From: Musa acuminata AAA Group
Lineage: Eukaryota; Streptophyta; Magnoliopsida; Zingiberales; Musaceae
Direction of reading: 5' to 3'
Length of the DNA stretch: 64,000 nt
Assembly: GCF_036884655.1 (NCBI RefSeq)
Contig: NC_088348.1
Coordinates: 24,953,501 to 25,017,500 of the forward strand
In this document: piece after piece, positions 1-19,055 of the stretch
Layout of the letters: every line of letters begins with the position of its first letter
Numbering within the stretch: position 1 is the first letter of the stretch
Program-made: the position numbers and the translations under genes
Notes under the pieces: model-generated
The model's input: only the letters and a program-made list of their open reading frames with translations
Databases searched by the model: none
Told to the model about the DNA's origin: nothing

Positions 1-1
1 G

Positions 2-568
2 CCCTCCTCTGCCTCCACTGCCTCACGGGCGGTGGTGGTCCTCGAGGGTCCATCGAAGACCGCCGTCGCCACGGCTCCCTCAAAGGCCACTCAGACGAAA
101 TCCCGGCTCTCCCTGACGTCTGTCTCGGTTGGTAGGGGGAACGCGCGGGGGCCGGCGGCACCACCGTCTCCGCCGCCGGAGTGGGAGCGGGGGGTAGGGC
201 CCAACGAAGGGGCGCGGCTGGTGCGAACGCTGAGGGAGGAGTCGCGGGCGTGGTTCCTAGGGTTCGTGGAGAGGTTCGTCGACGCCGACGCGGCCGCGCG
301 GGGGAGGTCCAACCGGCAGCAGTTGGCCGCGATGCTATCGCAGCTGAAGAAGGTGAACGAATGGCTGGAGGCTATCGGCTGCCATCGGAGCGAAGGGGAG
401 GCAGTGGATGGCGAGGGTTCCGGTGATGTGCCAGCGGAGACGGTCGAACGGCTGAGGAAGAAGATCTACGAGTACCTTCTCACCCACGTCGAGTCCGTCG
501 CCGTCGCGGTCGGCGGTGCGTGTCCGCCATCGCAGGCGGTCGTGGGGCGGTCGGGTCGGAGGGGATGA
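2..568 (+). CDS. DUF936-family protein, C-terminal part (5' truncated by window)
   Basis: The frame is open from the first bases of the window to a TGA at 566-568, so this is the 3' end of a larger gene; the GTG at 32 is not a real start. The N-terminal part seen is Pro/Ser/Arg-rich and low complexity. The C-terminal part matches what I know of plant DUF936 proteins: a WFLGFVERF block, then [13 protein letters not shown], then [20 protein letters not shown] at the end. The family is plant-specific, with no established biochemical function. The codons are strongly GC-rich at third positions (a common grass/banana pattern), unlike the AT-rich DNA that follows. The last dozen residues after VESVAVAV are not conserved. 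Family assignment is from memory of the motifs, not from a search. Confidence 0.8.
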   Translation, partial: PSSASTASRAVVVLEGPSKTAVATAPSKATQTKSRLSLTSVSVGRGNARGPAAPPSPPPEWERGVGPNEGARLVRTLREESRAWFLGFVERFVDADAAARGRSNRQQLAAMLSQLKKVNEWLEAIGCHRSEGEAVDGEGSGDVPAETVERLRKKIYEYLLTHVESVAVAVGGACPPSQAVVGRSGRRG

Positions 569-2260
569 CAAACCTGTCTCGCACCGTCGCATCCGGGCAT
601 GACAGTGTTTCGGGATTCCCAGGGTACGTGTCGTGGTCCTATTGCTCGAGAATGTTGTTCTGTGCCTCTAGCAACACGATAAATAGCACCCGATCTCTGT
701 AGGGTAGCCTTCCAAACAGTGTCAATTGGAGTCAAACTCTTTCCTCACTCGGGCTGGTCAACGTAAACTTGTCGGTGAGAAAAAGAATATGTGGAGGACA
801 TTTATACAGTTTAATACCGCAATTAAATGGATGAGAAGGGTGGAATGAAGTGATAAATATTTTTCTTTACAAACGGGTAATAAATGCATTAAGGAGGTAA
901 AAGAAGAAAGATGGTACAAAGTGACACATGTATAACTTCTTTAGATACCAGGAAGTAGAAAAAGAAAAAACTTTTAAGTGGTAGACCAGATGGCTATAGA
1001 ATAATTTCTCTCAAGGTAATATAAAAATAGGTGAGATAATCAGCAAAATGATTAATTTTTTTAATATGAGAAAAAAAATCACATGAAAATAGTTAACTTG
1101 TTATTTATCATAGAAGAGTCTATCATTTTTATGGTATTTTATTTTTTTTATTTAGATTCTCTATAGTAATCTTTAAATTGAAATTGGATAAGTCAAAAGA
1201 TATATGTTTCGCCTCTAAAATACCATAGTGAATATATTATAATTTATGATAAAGGATGAATCCTTGAGTTATACAACTAGTAAAATTAGTCATTATTATT
1301 ATTGCTAGTTATACAACTAGCAAAAATAGTCACATTTCAGTGAAATCATTTGCACTAAGTGTAGATAACTAAAGGAGGATTTAGTTGACTTGAAAGAGTT
1401 ATCTCGCGGTTCTCTACTTTATCATCAAGGATGCTAATGGTGGAACTAAATTTACGTCGAACATCGACTATCACGTAGGATGTGATGATACTAACTAGTT
1501 AGCTAATATTATGAAGAGAATGATGATTTCTTTTAGTATAAATATGAAATAATTATCCAAGAGAGTTTCTTACAGAGATCTATAAAAAAATTTATGTGAG
1601 AGAGAAACCAACCACTTCTCCCTACAACAGCTAATTGGGGAGTGAGATACTAGACATTTTGATAGAAATATCCTAAACTTCTATTGAAAATTTATATTCA
1701 AAAGACAAGTGTTTTGTGTTTTCCTCGTGAGGTTGGCAAAACAATCACATATTCTAATCAACCACTCTCCAATGAAGCAATCAATCAAATATACGTAACC
1801 TTTCAAAAAATAAAAATAAAAAGAGTCAAGCATAAAAGAAAATATGAAAATGCGATCCCTAAATCATATCAACCGATGTCCCTCTAAAGGAGAGGATGAC
1901 AAATGAATTGAGTTGTAAGTTGGAGCATGAATTTTTCAAAAGTTGAAGGATATGAGTACCTTGATAATTTAAGATACACTCATTATTCTTTTTTTTGTCA
2001 AATTGAATAAGTGTTTGGAGGCCAATGAAAGAAACTTTCATGATTTGTGTGCTGGTGCAAGAGGCTCCCACGTTAGCGAGTCTAATATACTCGATACCGT
2101 ATTTTTAAGTGTAGATATTATTTTCCTCATTTCAATTATGATAGTTTTGTCCTAAAAAAGAAATCTCAGATTATACTAAGTTCCCTCTCAATGATCCGTT
2201 CAAAAATCGATTAGAAAATACAATATTTTTCAAATTTTATTATGTTTGGCATGTGATACT
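569..2260. other. AT-rich intergenic DNA, no gene recognised
   Basis: GC drops sharply after about 740. I see no conserved coding frame. A direct repeat is visible: GTTATACAACTAG followed by AAAATTAGTCA-like sequence at about 1267-1292 and again at 1308-1333. The rest is unclassified AT-rich sequence. Confidence 0.5.
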
Positions 2261-2265
2261 CTTTA

Positions 2266-3931
2266 TGTCACATCGCGAATTTATAAAAAAAAATAATAAA
2301 TTAATATTTTATTATCCATAATTTCATAATAAACTTTTTCTTTTATTTTTTAATTCAAATCCTTATCTTTACCCTAGTAAATATTCTATTAATTAGAAAA
2401 ATGATTACATCTTCTTGATAGGGTCATAAGTCTCTTTTATCCAAGCTTCAAATCTATTACAAAGCAGTAGATTACTCTGAAAATAAATATAATATAAAAT
2501 ATATCAGCAACCACACATGCGGGTAGGAATCTCAGAAAAAATCATAAAAATAATCTTCAATATTCATGAAATATAAATAAATATCAATAATTCAATAAGA
2601 AATGATAATATATTGATTCATCATCAAACTTGTGCACTAGAAAAACGATGATAATTTCTTACATAATAAACAAAATCATACATCAACCACATACATAATA
2701 ACTAGGTAACAAAGGCGTACATCATACCCGATGGTGCACTCTTCCAATAGCGGATAGAGAGATATATTCCACAGGATGGATTCCTTTCAATAGCGGATGG
2801 AGATAATCCATATCACACTCCCAGATGGAGTGGTATCCCTCACCTACCTAAGTGGGGACACATTTCTCCCAACAGCGGATAGAGGAATCGTCTAACCATC
2901 ACGTCTGACGGTCCGCTAATCCTCGAAGGGAATCGTCATACCTGCCCTCGGCAAGGATATATAAACATCCATAATCGTTCATTTACACTCATACATTCAC
3001 TCATATATGCATCGAGAAATCAATATGATTAAACATTATGAGATATCATACTTGATATAAATCTACTAGACTATGTTCATTGGTGGCTTTGCACTATGGG
3101 CCCGTAGCTCCTTTCATATGTTACACTTCCAATGTGAACCACTAGTCTAGTCACATCTGCTCCATAATAATAATCATATCAATATCATAAACTTAAGAAA
3201 ATAGAAAACTAATAATTATTTTTAAATGACATCTTCACATAAAACCTTTAAATTTATCAAATCATAATGGTATGAAACATCAATCTTTCAATAGTTTTCA
3301 ATCAATCAAAACCCTAATTGGAATAGCTCAATTGACTAAAACCAAACTCATTTCGATTATGATCTAATGGAACCAATCTCAAACCTTATAGAACCGGTCT
3401 AGAATCATCAGAAACTGGTCTAATCTAGATTTGATTGATCTCGATTAGGTCAAGTAGGTTTAAACTAGTCAAGTTAGTTTAGAACCACCATAAACTAACT
3501 TTAACTGATCAAACCTATTTGATTTAGTCAATTAACGAGCTCAAACCATTAGAGGGAGAGGAAATTAGACTATGTCGTATAGTGCTAACCTAAATCGAAC
3601 CAACCCACCTAAGTCTTAGACGGGTCATATACGCTGCATATGTCTGTTCCAAGTAATAGGTTGAGTTGAGGTACAATAGACTAAATAGAAGAGCAACGAT
3701 ATGTCTAATGCCAATCGCATAGTTAAGCAAGATTAACTTCATGGACTAAGCTAAACCTTACTTATAAGTTGGGCTGAGCCTTACCACTGAACTAGGCCAT
3801 ACTTGGCTCGCGAGTTGGTCGTACCTAGACATATGAGTTGGGGTCGTATCTGACCATATGGACTGGGTCGTACATAGCCGCATGAGTTGAGACATATATA
3901 GCCACATGGACTGGATCATACTTGGCAACAT
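2266..3931. mobile_element. Left part of a solo LTR split by a nested gypsy element
   Basis: Begins with TGTCACATCG at 2266, a typical LTR start, just after CTTTA at 2261-2265. The matching right end is ...GATTACA at 11112, followed again by CTTTA (11113-11117). Removing the nested element (3932-10241 plus one TSD copy) leaves a LTR-like unit of about 2.5 kb with TG...CA ends and a 5-bp target duplication. It contains several copies of a CAATAGCGGATAGAG-type motif (about 2740-2890) and, at its right end, a minisatellite. No coding frame was seen, which fits a solo LTR left by recombination. The right boundary was found by searching for the TSD, so it is less certain than the left. Confidence 0.5.
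3775..3931. repeat. Minisatellite, ~25-bp unit, left half
   Basis: Degenerate tandem copies of a unit like CCACATGGACTGGGTCATAC, about six copies. The array is interrupted at 3931 by the gypsy element and resumes at 10242. Confidence 0.7.
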
Positions 3932-4664
3932 TGTCACGAACGGTCGTCGCGTACCCGCAACAACTCCATTCAACGAATCGTTCGTCATTCTCATCTACAT
4001 GTACAGTTATTTGGCCGCCTATTTTGCCTTGGTTTTGAGTCATTTTACTTGTAAAAATATAATTTCGAACAAGTTACAGCGTTACAAAGCGACCGCTCAC
4101 CGAACTGAGCAAAACAGCCCAAAACAGCTCTGTTTTCGTGTGCCGCGGGCTGATTTCTGGAATCTGCCTCCGCTCACCAAAACATCAGCCATCTCAGCCC
4201 CTTGGAACCCCCCGGGTGGCACAGGGCTGGATGGGGCTTTGGTATAGTACCGGGCATTGAACACTCATTCGCAAGTTCGCACGTTGCCTTGACGGGAACT
4301 TGTTGTCATGCCCGGAACTCGGTGAGCAGTTATTTGTGGGCTTGTAGCTGTTCGTTCAACATTCTAAAGCCCTTGTTTTCCTCCTCTCTCTCTTTTCTCT
4401 TGTGCACGTAAGGTGCTCGCTGAATTGCTTGAAAAGCTTCCCCTCTTTTCGTGAGACGTCGGGACTTGTCCGTCGCTCGTTCTTTCGAACTAATCAACTT
4501 TCTCTTTTACAGGTCCTTCGGGACCTGCGAGAGGTCACAAGTGGGCTGATATTTGCAGAGCAATATCACAAGGGCGAAGCGCGACTTAGGCAACGCAAGC
4601 TAAGTTCGCGTCTTGGCCGCAAGGGTGCCTCACGCCTTAGGCAATTCCAACTAAGGCTGTGATA
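3932..4664 (+). repeat. 5' LTR of the gypsy chromovirus
   Basis: 733 bp, starting TGTCACGAACGG. It aligns by eye along its whole length with 9506-10241. Its 3' end reads GTGATA instead of the GTGACA seen in the 3' copy, so the last dinucleotide has mutated. The primer-binding site follows three bases later. Confidence 0.88.
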
Positions 4665-4667
4665 TTA

Positions 4668-4680
4668 TGGTATCAGAGCG
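4668..4680 (+). other. Primer-binding site for initiator tRNA-Met
   Basis: TGGTATCAGAGCG is complementary to the 3' end of plant initiator tRNA-Met. This is the usual primer for chromoviruses and many other plant LTR elements. It fixes the 5' LTR boundary and the + orientation. Confidence 0.9.
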
Positions 4681-4725
4681 GGCAAGCACTTCGAACGAGT
4701 AGCAAAGGAACTTCGCAACTTCGCC

Positions 4726-7700
4726 ATGGCAAAGCATCATGGTGAATCCAACAAGACGGGGCAAGCCGGACCCTTGCCCCAAGGAACCGTAGGTGGGCTG
4801 CATGTGCACACTCGCTCTCATGATGTTGGAGCCGCTCAAGAGGAGCGCGACAATGAACATGATGAGTGAGAAGTTGGCTACTCTCCGCGAGCGGAGGAGG
4901 CACAATCTAGAGCACCAACTGGGAAAAAGAGTCACAAGGAGAGACTCACAACGATGGAAACCCGCCTGGATGTTCTTGAAGCGAGCTTGGAGGAACTCTA
5001 CAATGGCCAACAAAGGCTTATTGGGGTAGAGAGTTCGCAAGAGGAAGCGGAGTCTAGGATCGACAAGGTCAAGGCCCTAACGAGCAACTGTCTGATGACA
5101 CCAAAGACTCCGTGCAACACTTACAAGATGTCATGGCGGAACTCACTTCAAAGGTGATCATGCTCACAAGAGCACTAAATGCGGGAGGAAGCAACACCCG
5201 CGTTGCACCACCACAAAACTTGAGGGCACCCGAGCCTCATGGTTATGGAGGGGTCAGAGATGCCAAAGAGCTCAAGAATTTTCTGTTCGACATGGAACAA
5301 TACTTTCGAGCTACGAGGCCCGATTCTGAAGATACCAAAGTTTCTATAGCAATAATGTATCTGAACGGAGATGCAAAACTTTGGTGGCGAACCCGCTGGG
5401 AGGAGATCCAATAAGGTCGGTGTCGGGTTGACACATGGGAAGACTTAAAGCGGGAGTTGATAACTCAGTTCCTACCTGAGAACACAGAGTTTGTCGTAAG
5501 AAGAAAGTTGAGACAACTCTGCCAAAGTTCCACCATTCGAGACTATGTGAAACAATTTTCTGCACTAATGCTGGACATACAGGACATGTTCGAGAAGGAC
5601 AAGTTGTTTAGCTTCCTCGATGGTTTGAAGCCATGGGCTCAACAGGAACTAAATCGAAGGAATGTCACTGATGTGATCGGGGCAATTGCTACTGCAGAAA
5701 GGCTCACCGACTTTGTTTCCTCCGAAGACCCAGGGAGAAGGAAATAATCTTCAGGCAATCGCCCTCCAAAACACTCTCGAGGGAAGGAGCTCGGGGGCGA
5801 ACAAAAGAATAAGAGTTTCCATAAAGGGTCAAGCCCGAAAGGCAAGGTCCCGAAACCTGGCAGATGCTTCTTATGTGGAGGGCCACACATGGTGAGGGAG
5901 TGCCCACAAAAATAGGCACTCAATGCACTAACAGCTTCTATCCACCCTCCCAAATCGGACAAGGGCAAGGCTGTCGCCCTTAGTTCGAGTAGTTCTGAAG
6001 CCAACAGCGACGATGAGGAGTCACAAGGACCCCGGATGGGAGCTATGCGTTTGTTGAACGCCCTACGGGGTCAAGTGGGGGAGAACCCGAAGACAAGGCA
6101 ACAAAAAGCAAGAAGTGGCGAGCTAATGTATGTTGACATCAAGCTCAATGGCCAAACAACTTGTGCAATGGTAGACACGGGCATTACCCACAACTTTATA
6201 GCTGATCGAGAAGCAAAGCAACTTGGGTTGATATTGGAGAAGAGCCCAAGTCGAATGAAGGCGATGAACTCGGAGGCCAGGCGAATCTCCGGGTTGGTGA
6301 AGGGAGTCCCCATCAAAATCGGGACATGGAGCGGGAACACCAACATGATGGCAGTGCCATTGGATGACTTCCAAGTGATTCTTGGAATAGAGTTTATGCA
6401 CGCAGCGAAGTTGGTGCCAATGCCGTTCTTGAACTCCCTATGTATGATGGGAGGCGACGATCCCTACGTAGTTCCTGTCTCTCGGAGAGGAACAAAGGAA
6501 CCGCAATATATATCGGCGTTGCAACTAAAGAAAGGAGTGTGAAAAGGTGAATTAACCTTCGTGGCTGCGATGAAGCTAGAGCCACTTGACGAGAAGGCCA
6601 GTCAAGAACCTACTATAGTGGCAAACGTCCTGAAAGAGTTCAATGACGTTATGCCACCCGAGTTGCCGAAGACTCTTCCACCACGCAGGGGCATGGATCA
6701 CAACATCGAACTGGAGCTAGGAGTGAAGCCTCCAGCGAGACCACCCTACCGCATGTCCCCGCCAGAGTTGGCAAAACTCAGGAAGTAGTTAGGTGAACTA
6801 CTAAGCGGTGGTCTCATCCGCAGCTCTAAAGCACCTTTCGGAGCTCCAGTTCTCTTCCAGAAGAAACAAGATGGGAGCCTCCGATTATGCGTCGACTATC
6901 GAGCCCTTAACAAAGTGACAGTGAAGAACAAGTATCCCATCCTGCTCATCGCAGACTTGTTCGACCAGTTGGGCAAAGCTAAGTATTTCTCGAAGCTCGA
7001 CCTTCGGTCGAGGTATTGGCAGGTACATATTGCTGAAGGCGACGAAGTGAAGACTACCTATGTGACCATGTATGGAGCGTTTGAGTTCTTAGTGATGCCT
7101 TTCGGCTTAACCAATGCTCCGGCCACGTTCTGCACTCTCATGAACCAGCTATTCAAGGAGTATTTGGATAAGTTTGTAGTCGTCTACTTGGATGATATCG
7201 TCGTCTACAATCAAACGCTCGAGGAGCACGTCAAACACCTTCGGACAATTTTCAAGGTTCTTAGGGAGAACACTTTGTTCGTGAAAAGGGAGAAATGCTA
7301 CTTTGCCCAAACTGAGATATTATTCTTGAGGCATCGAATCGGTGATGGCTCCATTTGGATGGATAAGTCGAAGGTGCAAGCGGTTGCGAAATGGCGAACT
7401 CCAAAGAAGGTGCCAGAGTTGAGATCCTTCCTTGGTTTCGTCAACTACTATCGACGCTTCATAGCGGGGTACTCGAAGCGTGTAACTCCACTGACAGAGT
7501 TACTGAAGAAAGAGCAACCTTAGAAGTGGTCTGATAAATATGAAATAGCATTCCAAGATCTGAAGGCTGCTGTTATAGAAGAACTAGTGCTCAAATTGCT
7601 AGACTATGGGGAGCCTTTTGAAGTCTATACAAATGCTTCGGAATTTGCTATTGGGGGAGTACTCATGCAGGAGGGTCATCCGGTGGCCTACGAGAGCTAC

Positions 7701-9467
7701 AAACTCAACGAGACCGAGCGACAGTATCCAATGCATGAGAAGGAGATGACAGCGGTGATCCACTGTCTACAAGTTTGGCGACACTATCTCCTCGGATCGC
7801 GATTTGTGCTGAGGACGGACAACATCGCTCTGAGCTATTTCCAAACTCAAAAGAAGCTCTCCCCAAAGCAGGTGCGATGGCAGGACTTCCTAGCTGAATT
7901 TGATATGGCAATGGAGTATAAGCCTGGGAAGGCAAATGTCGTGGCCGATGCATTAAGTCGGAAAGTGGAGTGTGTGAATGCCGCACAATTGGAGGGCGGA
8001 GGCCAAGCAAGTCAATTGCACTCCAACTTCCTTTCCAGGATCAGGGATGGACTGTATAGTGACCCCCGGGCAATTATCCTGATGCAACTCATCAAAGAAG
8101 GTAAGACACGATGATTCTGGGTCCAGGAGGGACTCGTTTACACAAAAGGGAATAGGGTTTATGTTCCCCGAGTAGACAATTTGAGGCGTGAACTCTTAAA
8201 AGAGTGTCATGATTCCCTTTGGGTTAGACACCCAGGCAATCATAGAACGTTGGCTCTCATGGAGAGGGCCTTCTACTGGCCGAAAATGGGGACTGATGTG
8301 GAGGAATATGTTCGAATATGCCTTACTTGCCAACAAGACAAGGTGGAGTAGCGGAAGCCGATGGGACTTTTGGAGCCGTTGCCCGTACCAGAAAGGTCGT
8401 GGGAGAGCATTTCCTTGGACTTCATATCAAGCTTGCCACTTGTAGGGAGACTCGGATCGATACTCGTGGTAGTCGATCGGTTTTCAAAGTATGCAACTTT
8501 CATTGCTGCTCCCCTATACTGTTCAATAGAGGAGGCGACCAAGCTGATGATGAAGGATGTGGTGAAGTATTGGGGAGTCCCGCACAATATCATTAGTGAT
8601 CGAGACGCTCGGTTCCTAGGACGATTCTGGACCGAGTTATTCAAATTGTTGGGGACAAAATTATACTTCTCTATAAGCCTCCACCCCCAGACGGATGGCC
8701 AGACTGAAAGGATAAACTCGCTCCTAGAGCAATATCTTCGGCACTATGTGAGTGCCAACCAACAAGATTAGGTGAAGCTATTGGACATTGCCCAATTCTC
8801 CTACAACTTGCAGTGAAGCTCTGCATCCAACAAGAGCCCCTTCGAGATCATTACTGGACAACAACCGTCGACTCCACACACCATGGCCATTGGGTATACT
8901 GGGAGTAGTCTATCAGCCTACCATTTCACAAAGGAGTGGTATCGAAATGCAGATATTGCGCAGGCTTACTTGGAGAAGGCGACAAAAAGGATGAAGAAGT
9001 GGGCAAACTTGGGAAGGCGACCGCAAGAGTTCAAAGTTGACGATTTGGTGTTGGTAAAGCTCCAACCAGCATCACTCCAATTCTTTAGGAACAAAGTCCA
9101 CAAAGGATTGGTGCGCAAGTATGAAGGGTCCTTCCCAATTATCAGCAGGGTAGGCAACGTCTCTTACAAGTTGCAGCTGCCGGCATGGTTCAAAATTCAC
9201 AACGTTCTTCGCGCCATCAACCTAAAAGCCTACCACTCGGATCCGCAAGATGCTTCCCGAAGTGTTCTAACTCGGCTACCTCCCATCACAGCCTCCTACA
9301 AGAAGTGAGTTGAAACCATTCTAGTGGATCGCAAGATAAAGCTACCCAATAGAGCTGAGCAAACAAAATACTTGGTGAAGTGGCGAAAGCTTCCCCAAAC
9401 TGAAGCCAGTTGGGAGCCTGAAGATGCTTTGCGACATGAAGAAGAAATCATCAACAACTACCAATAA
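4726..9467 (+). pseudogene. gag-pol polyprotein of the chromovirus, broken by nonsense codons
   Basis: The frame starts at ATG 4726. After one frameshift near 5100, a single frame runs to the TAA at 9465-9467. Gag core is about 5112-5760 (WWRTRWEE region), with a zinc knuckle at about 5865-5905 (CFLCGGPHMVREC, CX2CX3HX4C). Protease is around 6165 (VDTG). Reverse transcriptase is about 6830-7520 with VYLDDIVVY. RNase H is about 7590-8000. Integrase is about 8200-8800 with HPGNHRTL, CLTCQQ and the DDE region ending HPQTDGQTERIN. The C-terminal chromodomain (about 9310-9465) contains YLVKWRKLP and SWEPEDAL. Premature stops are at 4867, 5412, 5745, 5913, 6540, 6786, 7521, 8112, 8349, 8769, 8814 and 9306. 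No frameshift is seen after 5112, so decay is almost entirely by point mutation. Confidence 0.88.
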
Positions 9468-9496
9468 GCGTCTACGAGGGCGTCGACAATTTAAGT

Positions 9497-9505
9497 GGGA
9501 GAGAA
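9497..9505 (+). other. Polypurine tract of the chromovirus
   Basis: GGGAGAGAA lies immediately before the 3' LTR start at 9506. It is the plus-strand priming site of LTR elements. Confidence 0.8.
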
Positions 9506-10241
9506 TGTCATGAACGGTCGTCGTGTATCCGCAACAACTCCGTTCAACGAATCGTTCGTCGCTCTCATCTACATGTACAGTTATTTGGCAACCTGTTTTG
9601 CCTTGGTTTTGAGTCATTTTGCTTGTAAAAAATGTAAGTTCGAACAAGCTGTAGCATTACAAAGAGACCGCTTACTGAACCAAGCAAAACAACCCCAAAA
9701 CAGCTCCGTTTTCGTATGCCGTGGGCTGATTTCTGGAATTTGCCTCCACTCACCAAAACGTCAGCCATCTCAGCCCCTTAGAACCTCCCGGATGGCACAG
9801 GGCTGGATGGGGCTTCGGTATAGTACCGGGCGTTGAACACTCATTCGCAAGTTCGCACGTTGCTTTGACGGGAACTTGTTGTAGCGCCCGGGACTCGGTG
9901 AGCAGTTGTTTGTGGGCTTGCAGCTGTTCATTCAACCTTCTAAAGCCCTTGTTTTCCCCCTCTCCCTCTTTTTCTCTTGTGCACACAAGGTGCTCGCTGA
10001 ATTGCTTGTAAAGCTTCCCCTCTTTTTGCGAGACGTCGGGACTTGTCTATCGCTCGTTCTTTCGGACTAATCAACTTTTTCTTTTACAGGTCCTTCGGGA
10101 CCTGCGAGAGGTTACAAGTGGGCTGATCTTTGCGGAGCAATATCGCAAGGGTGAAGCGCGACTTAGGCAACGCAAGCTAAGTTCGCTTCTTGGTCGCAAG
10201 GGTGCCTTACGCTTTAAGCAATTCCAGCTAAGGCCGTGACA
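9506..10241 (+). repeat. 3' LTR of the gypsy chromovirus
   Basis: 736 bp, TGTCATGAACGG...GTGACA. Near-identical in structure to the 5' LTR, with scattered substitutions. The ACAT target duplication follows at 10242-10245. Confidence 0.88.
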
Positions 10242-10410
10242 ACATGGGTTGGGTCATGCTTGGCCACATAGATTGGGTCATACCTTGTCACATGGGCTAG
10301 CTCCTACCTGGCCACATGGGCTGAGTCATGCCTAGTCATATGGGCTAGATTGTACTTTGACACATGGGCTAAGTCATACATGACCACATGAGTTGAATCG
10401 ATATGGTCTA
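10242..10410. repeat. Minisatellite, ~25-bp unit, right half
   Basis: Continues the array at 3775-3931, with copies such as CCACATGGGCTGAGTCATGC. About seven degenerate units are visible, ending near the start of plain AT-rich sequence. Confidence 0.7.
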
Positions 10411-11112
10411 ATAGATGAACCTGACTCAAGTCAGGCCCCAATTAAACTTCTCTTAAAATAATTAAAGAATGACTCAAATCTATTAATTAAATTCATGATC
10501 TTAAATTTAAAACTAATTATATTATAGAAATTCACGTATACTTCTTAAAAACATAGATATATCTAATTAAATAAATTAAAATTATTATACTAATCCAAAA
10601 ATAAAATTTTAATAATTAAATTAAATATTAAAATTTACTTAAGCTTAAGATATCAATATAAATCAAATAATCATTCTAATATCACAAAATAATTATCATT
10701 ATTTATCAATCATGAAATTTTGAAATTAAACCATCATATCATAAAATTATAATAATCTTAACATTAATATTTCAAAATATAAATCAAAACTAGTTAAAAA
10801 AAAGAAAGGATCTTACCTCTCTTCGCTATTATCTTCTTGGGAAGTATTATCCTCAATCTACTATAATATTCATTTCTTATAGTTCACACAAAAATGGAAT
10901 GTAAACTATTTACTTCATACAAATCAAATCACTCGTTAGAAAATAAATTAATTAATAATTTAATTGATTAGCAGAATTTTTAATTTATCTATGTGATTAA
11001 GAAAATCAAATTTAATCATTTTCTTAACTATAATACACAGAAGTTAATAATAAAATAATACATCATTTATAATAATTAATTTATGTTAAGGAAGAAATTA
11101 TCAGTGATTACA
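10411..11112. mobile_element. Right part of the solo LTR
   Basis: AT-rich, non-coding continuation of the LTR that begins at 2266. It ends ...GATTACA at 11112, followed by CTTTA (11113-11117), which matches the 5-bp sequence before 2266. No gene was seen. Confidence 0.45.
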
Positions 11113-11117
11113 CTTTA

Positions 11118-17772
<6,655 letters not shown>

Positions 17773-17884
17773 AACCATGCATCAATTCATGGAAAGGAGT
17801 TTGGTATTGTTACTGGGTGAAGTGACTGCTGGAAATGATGATGAATGTTCTCTAAACAAATATTATGTTGGAAGTTTTGAACTC

Positions 17885-17890
17885 AATAAA
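17885..17890 (+). terminator. CRT3: Candidate CRT3 polyadenylation signal
   Basis: AATAAA, about 113 bp after the CRT3 stop codon. It is the nearest canonical signal downstream. Plant signals are degenerate, so this is only a candidate. Confidence 0.4.
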
Positions 17891-19020
17891 ATTTCTGTCC
17901 TTGAAATGGATGACAGTTCATGTGGACTTATCTATATCAAGTTCATGTGATGTATGGATGACAAAGGCTGATTTTATGACACTAGTTAATCTTGCCTAGA
18001 TTATTCAAGATGTCACAATGTCATTCTTCATACTTTTTTACTTCCAATCTTTGTTGATCAAACTGCCTTCTCTGAATTGCAATAGGATTACAGAGTAATA
18101 TGATCACCCTTTGTTTTCTGTTCATCATTTGATCTTAAAATATTGTTGAGCCCTAATGTTCGAGCTATTTGGAGAGTCAGCTAAATCTTTGATAATATCA
18201 CAAGTCAATCTAAGAGAAATACATATATTTAAGAACGGTTCAAATTATCATCATTTTGCTTTTTAAAATTCCATATTAAATGCCTTATATGAGAATTACA
18301 TTCTCATCATTCTCTATGAAAGCAAAATTTTCACTACATAGCACAACCCATTTGGAATCACATACTCAACAAAAAAGGCTCCCCAGTCAAAATGTATTAG
18401 TTTCGTATATGCATACTTATAAATGTATTTATCCCTTCGAATTTTAATATAGTATATAATATATACTCCTCAAATAGATTTGTTAGCATCCATCAAATAA
18501 ATTATAGGATTGAAAAATACTACTTTTATTAATTTTATCAACAATTCATTCCCTATTTCTTTATCTTTTTTCACATTAATTTTATTTCTTTGTAATATTT
18601 AGATGATCATGAGTAAGATTGCTCTTATCAACTCGGGAAAGTTTTTTTTTTTTTTTTCACTAAGCCATCTAATTTTATATTTTTAAAATTTTATGTTAAA
18701 CATATGTTTACTTTTTCAGATTTTTTTAATTTTATATTTGATGTCTTTATTTTCACTAATACCTTAAAATACCTCATATTTTATGATCAATTCCAACTTG
18801 ATGAATCGATAAATCTATTATAGTATATAAAATCAATCAATCCAGTTGAACCTGTATATCTATCAATCTGAAAAGTTAAAAAGATTATTTTTTTAATGAA
18901 AATTATGTTTCCTTTTGTATTTTACCATGCACTTTATTTTTGGAAACAAATATAAATATAAAGTGGATATTCTCCATCCACTGAGATATGGATTCTATTC
19001 GTGGCAGCAGTCGTGACATC
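17891..19020. other. AT-rich intergenic DNA between CRT3 and the bZIP gene
   Basis: No conserved frame, no recognisable repeat ends. It contains homopolymer T runs (for example near 18643) and becomes GC-richer at about 19010, where the bZIP gene's promoter begins. Confidence 0.5.
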
Positions 19021-19055
19021 ATTATATGATCGGGCTCGAACGGCCCAATCTCACT

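Larger units (their letters stand above)
3932..10241 (+). mobile_element. Ty3/gypsy chromovirus (chromodomain type, probably Galadriel/Monkey-like), complete but inactivated
   Basis: Full-length LTR retrotransposon of 6.3 kb. Order: 5' LTR, initiator-Met primer site, gag with zinc knuckle, protease, reverse transcriptase, RNase H, integrase, C-terminal chromodomain, polypurine tract, 3' LTR. The target duplication is ACAT (3928-3931 and 10242-10245). LTR ends are TGTCAC...GTGACA, an exact inverted repeat at the 3' copy. The chromodomain after the integrase and the single gag-pol frame place it among chromoviruses; the Galadriel assignment (Monkey is the Musa member) is from remembered similarity and less certain. 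It is inserted within the minisatellite of an older LTR. It cannot make its own proteins: about 12 premature stops and one frameshift. Confidence 0.9.
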
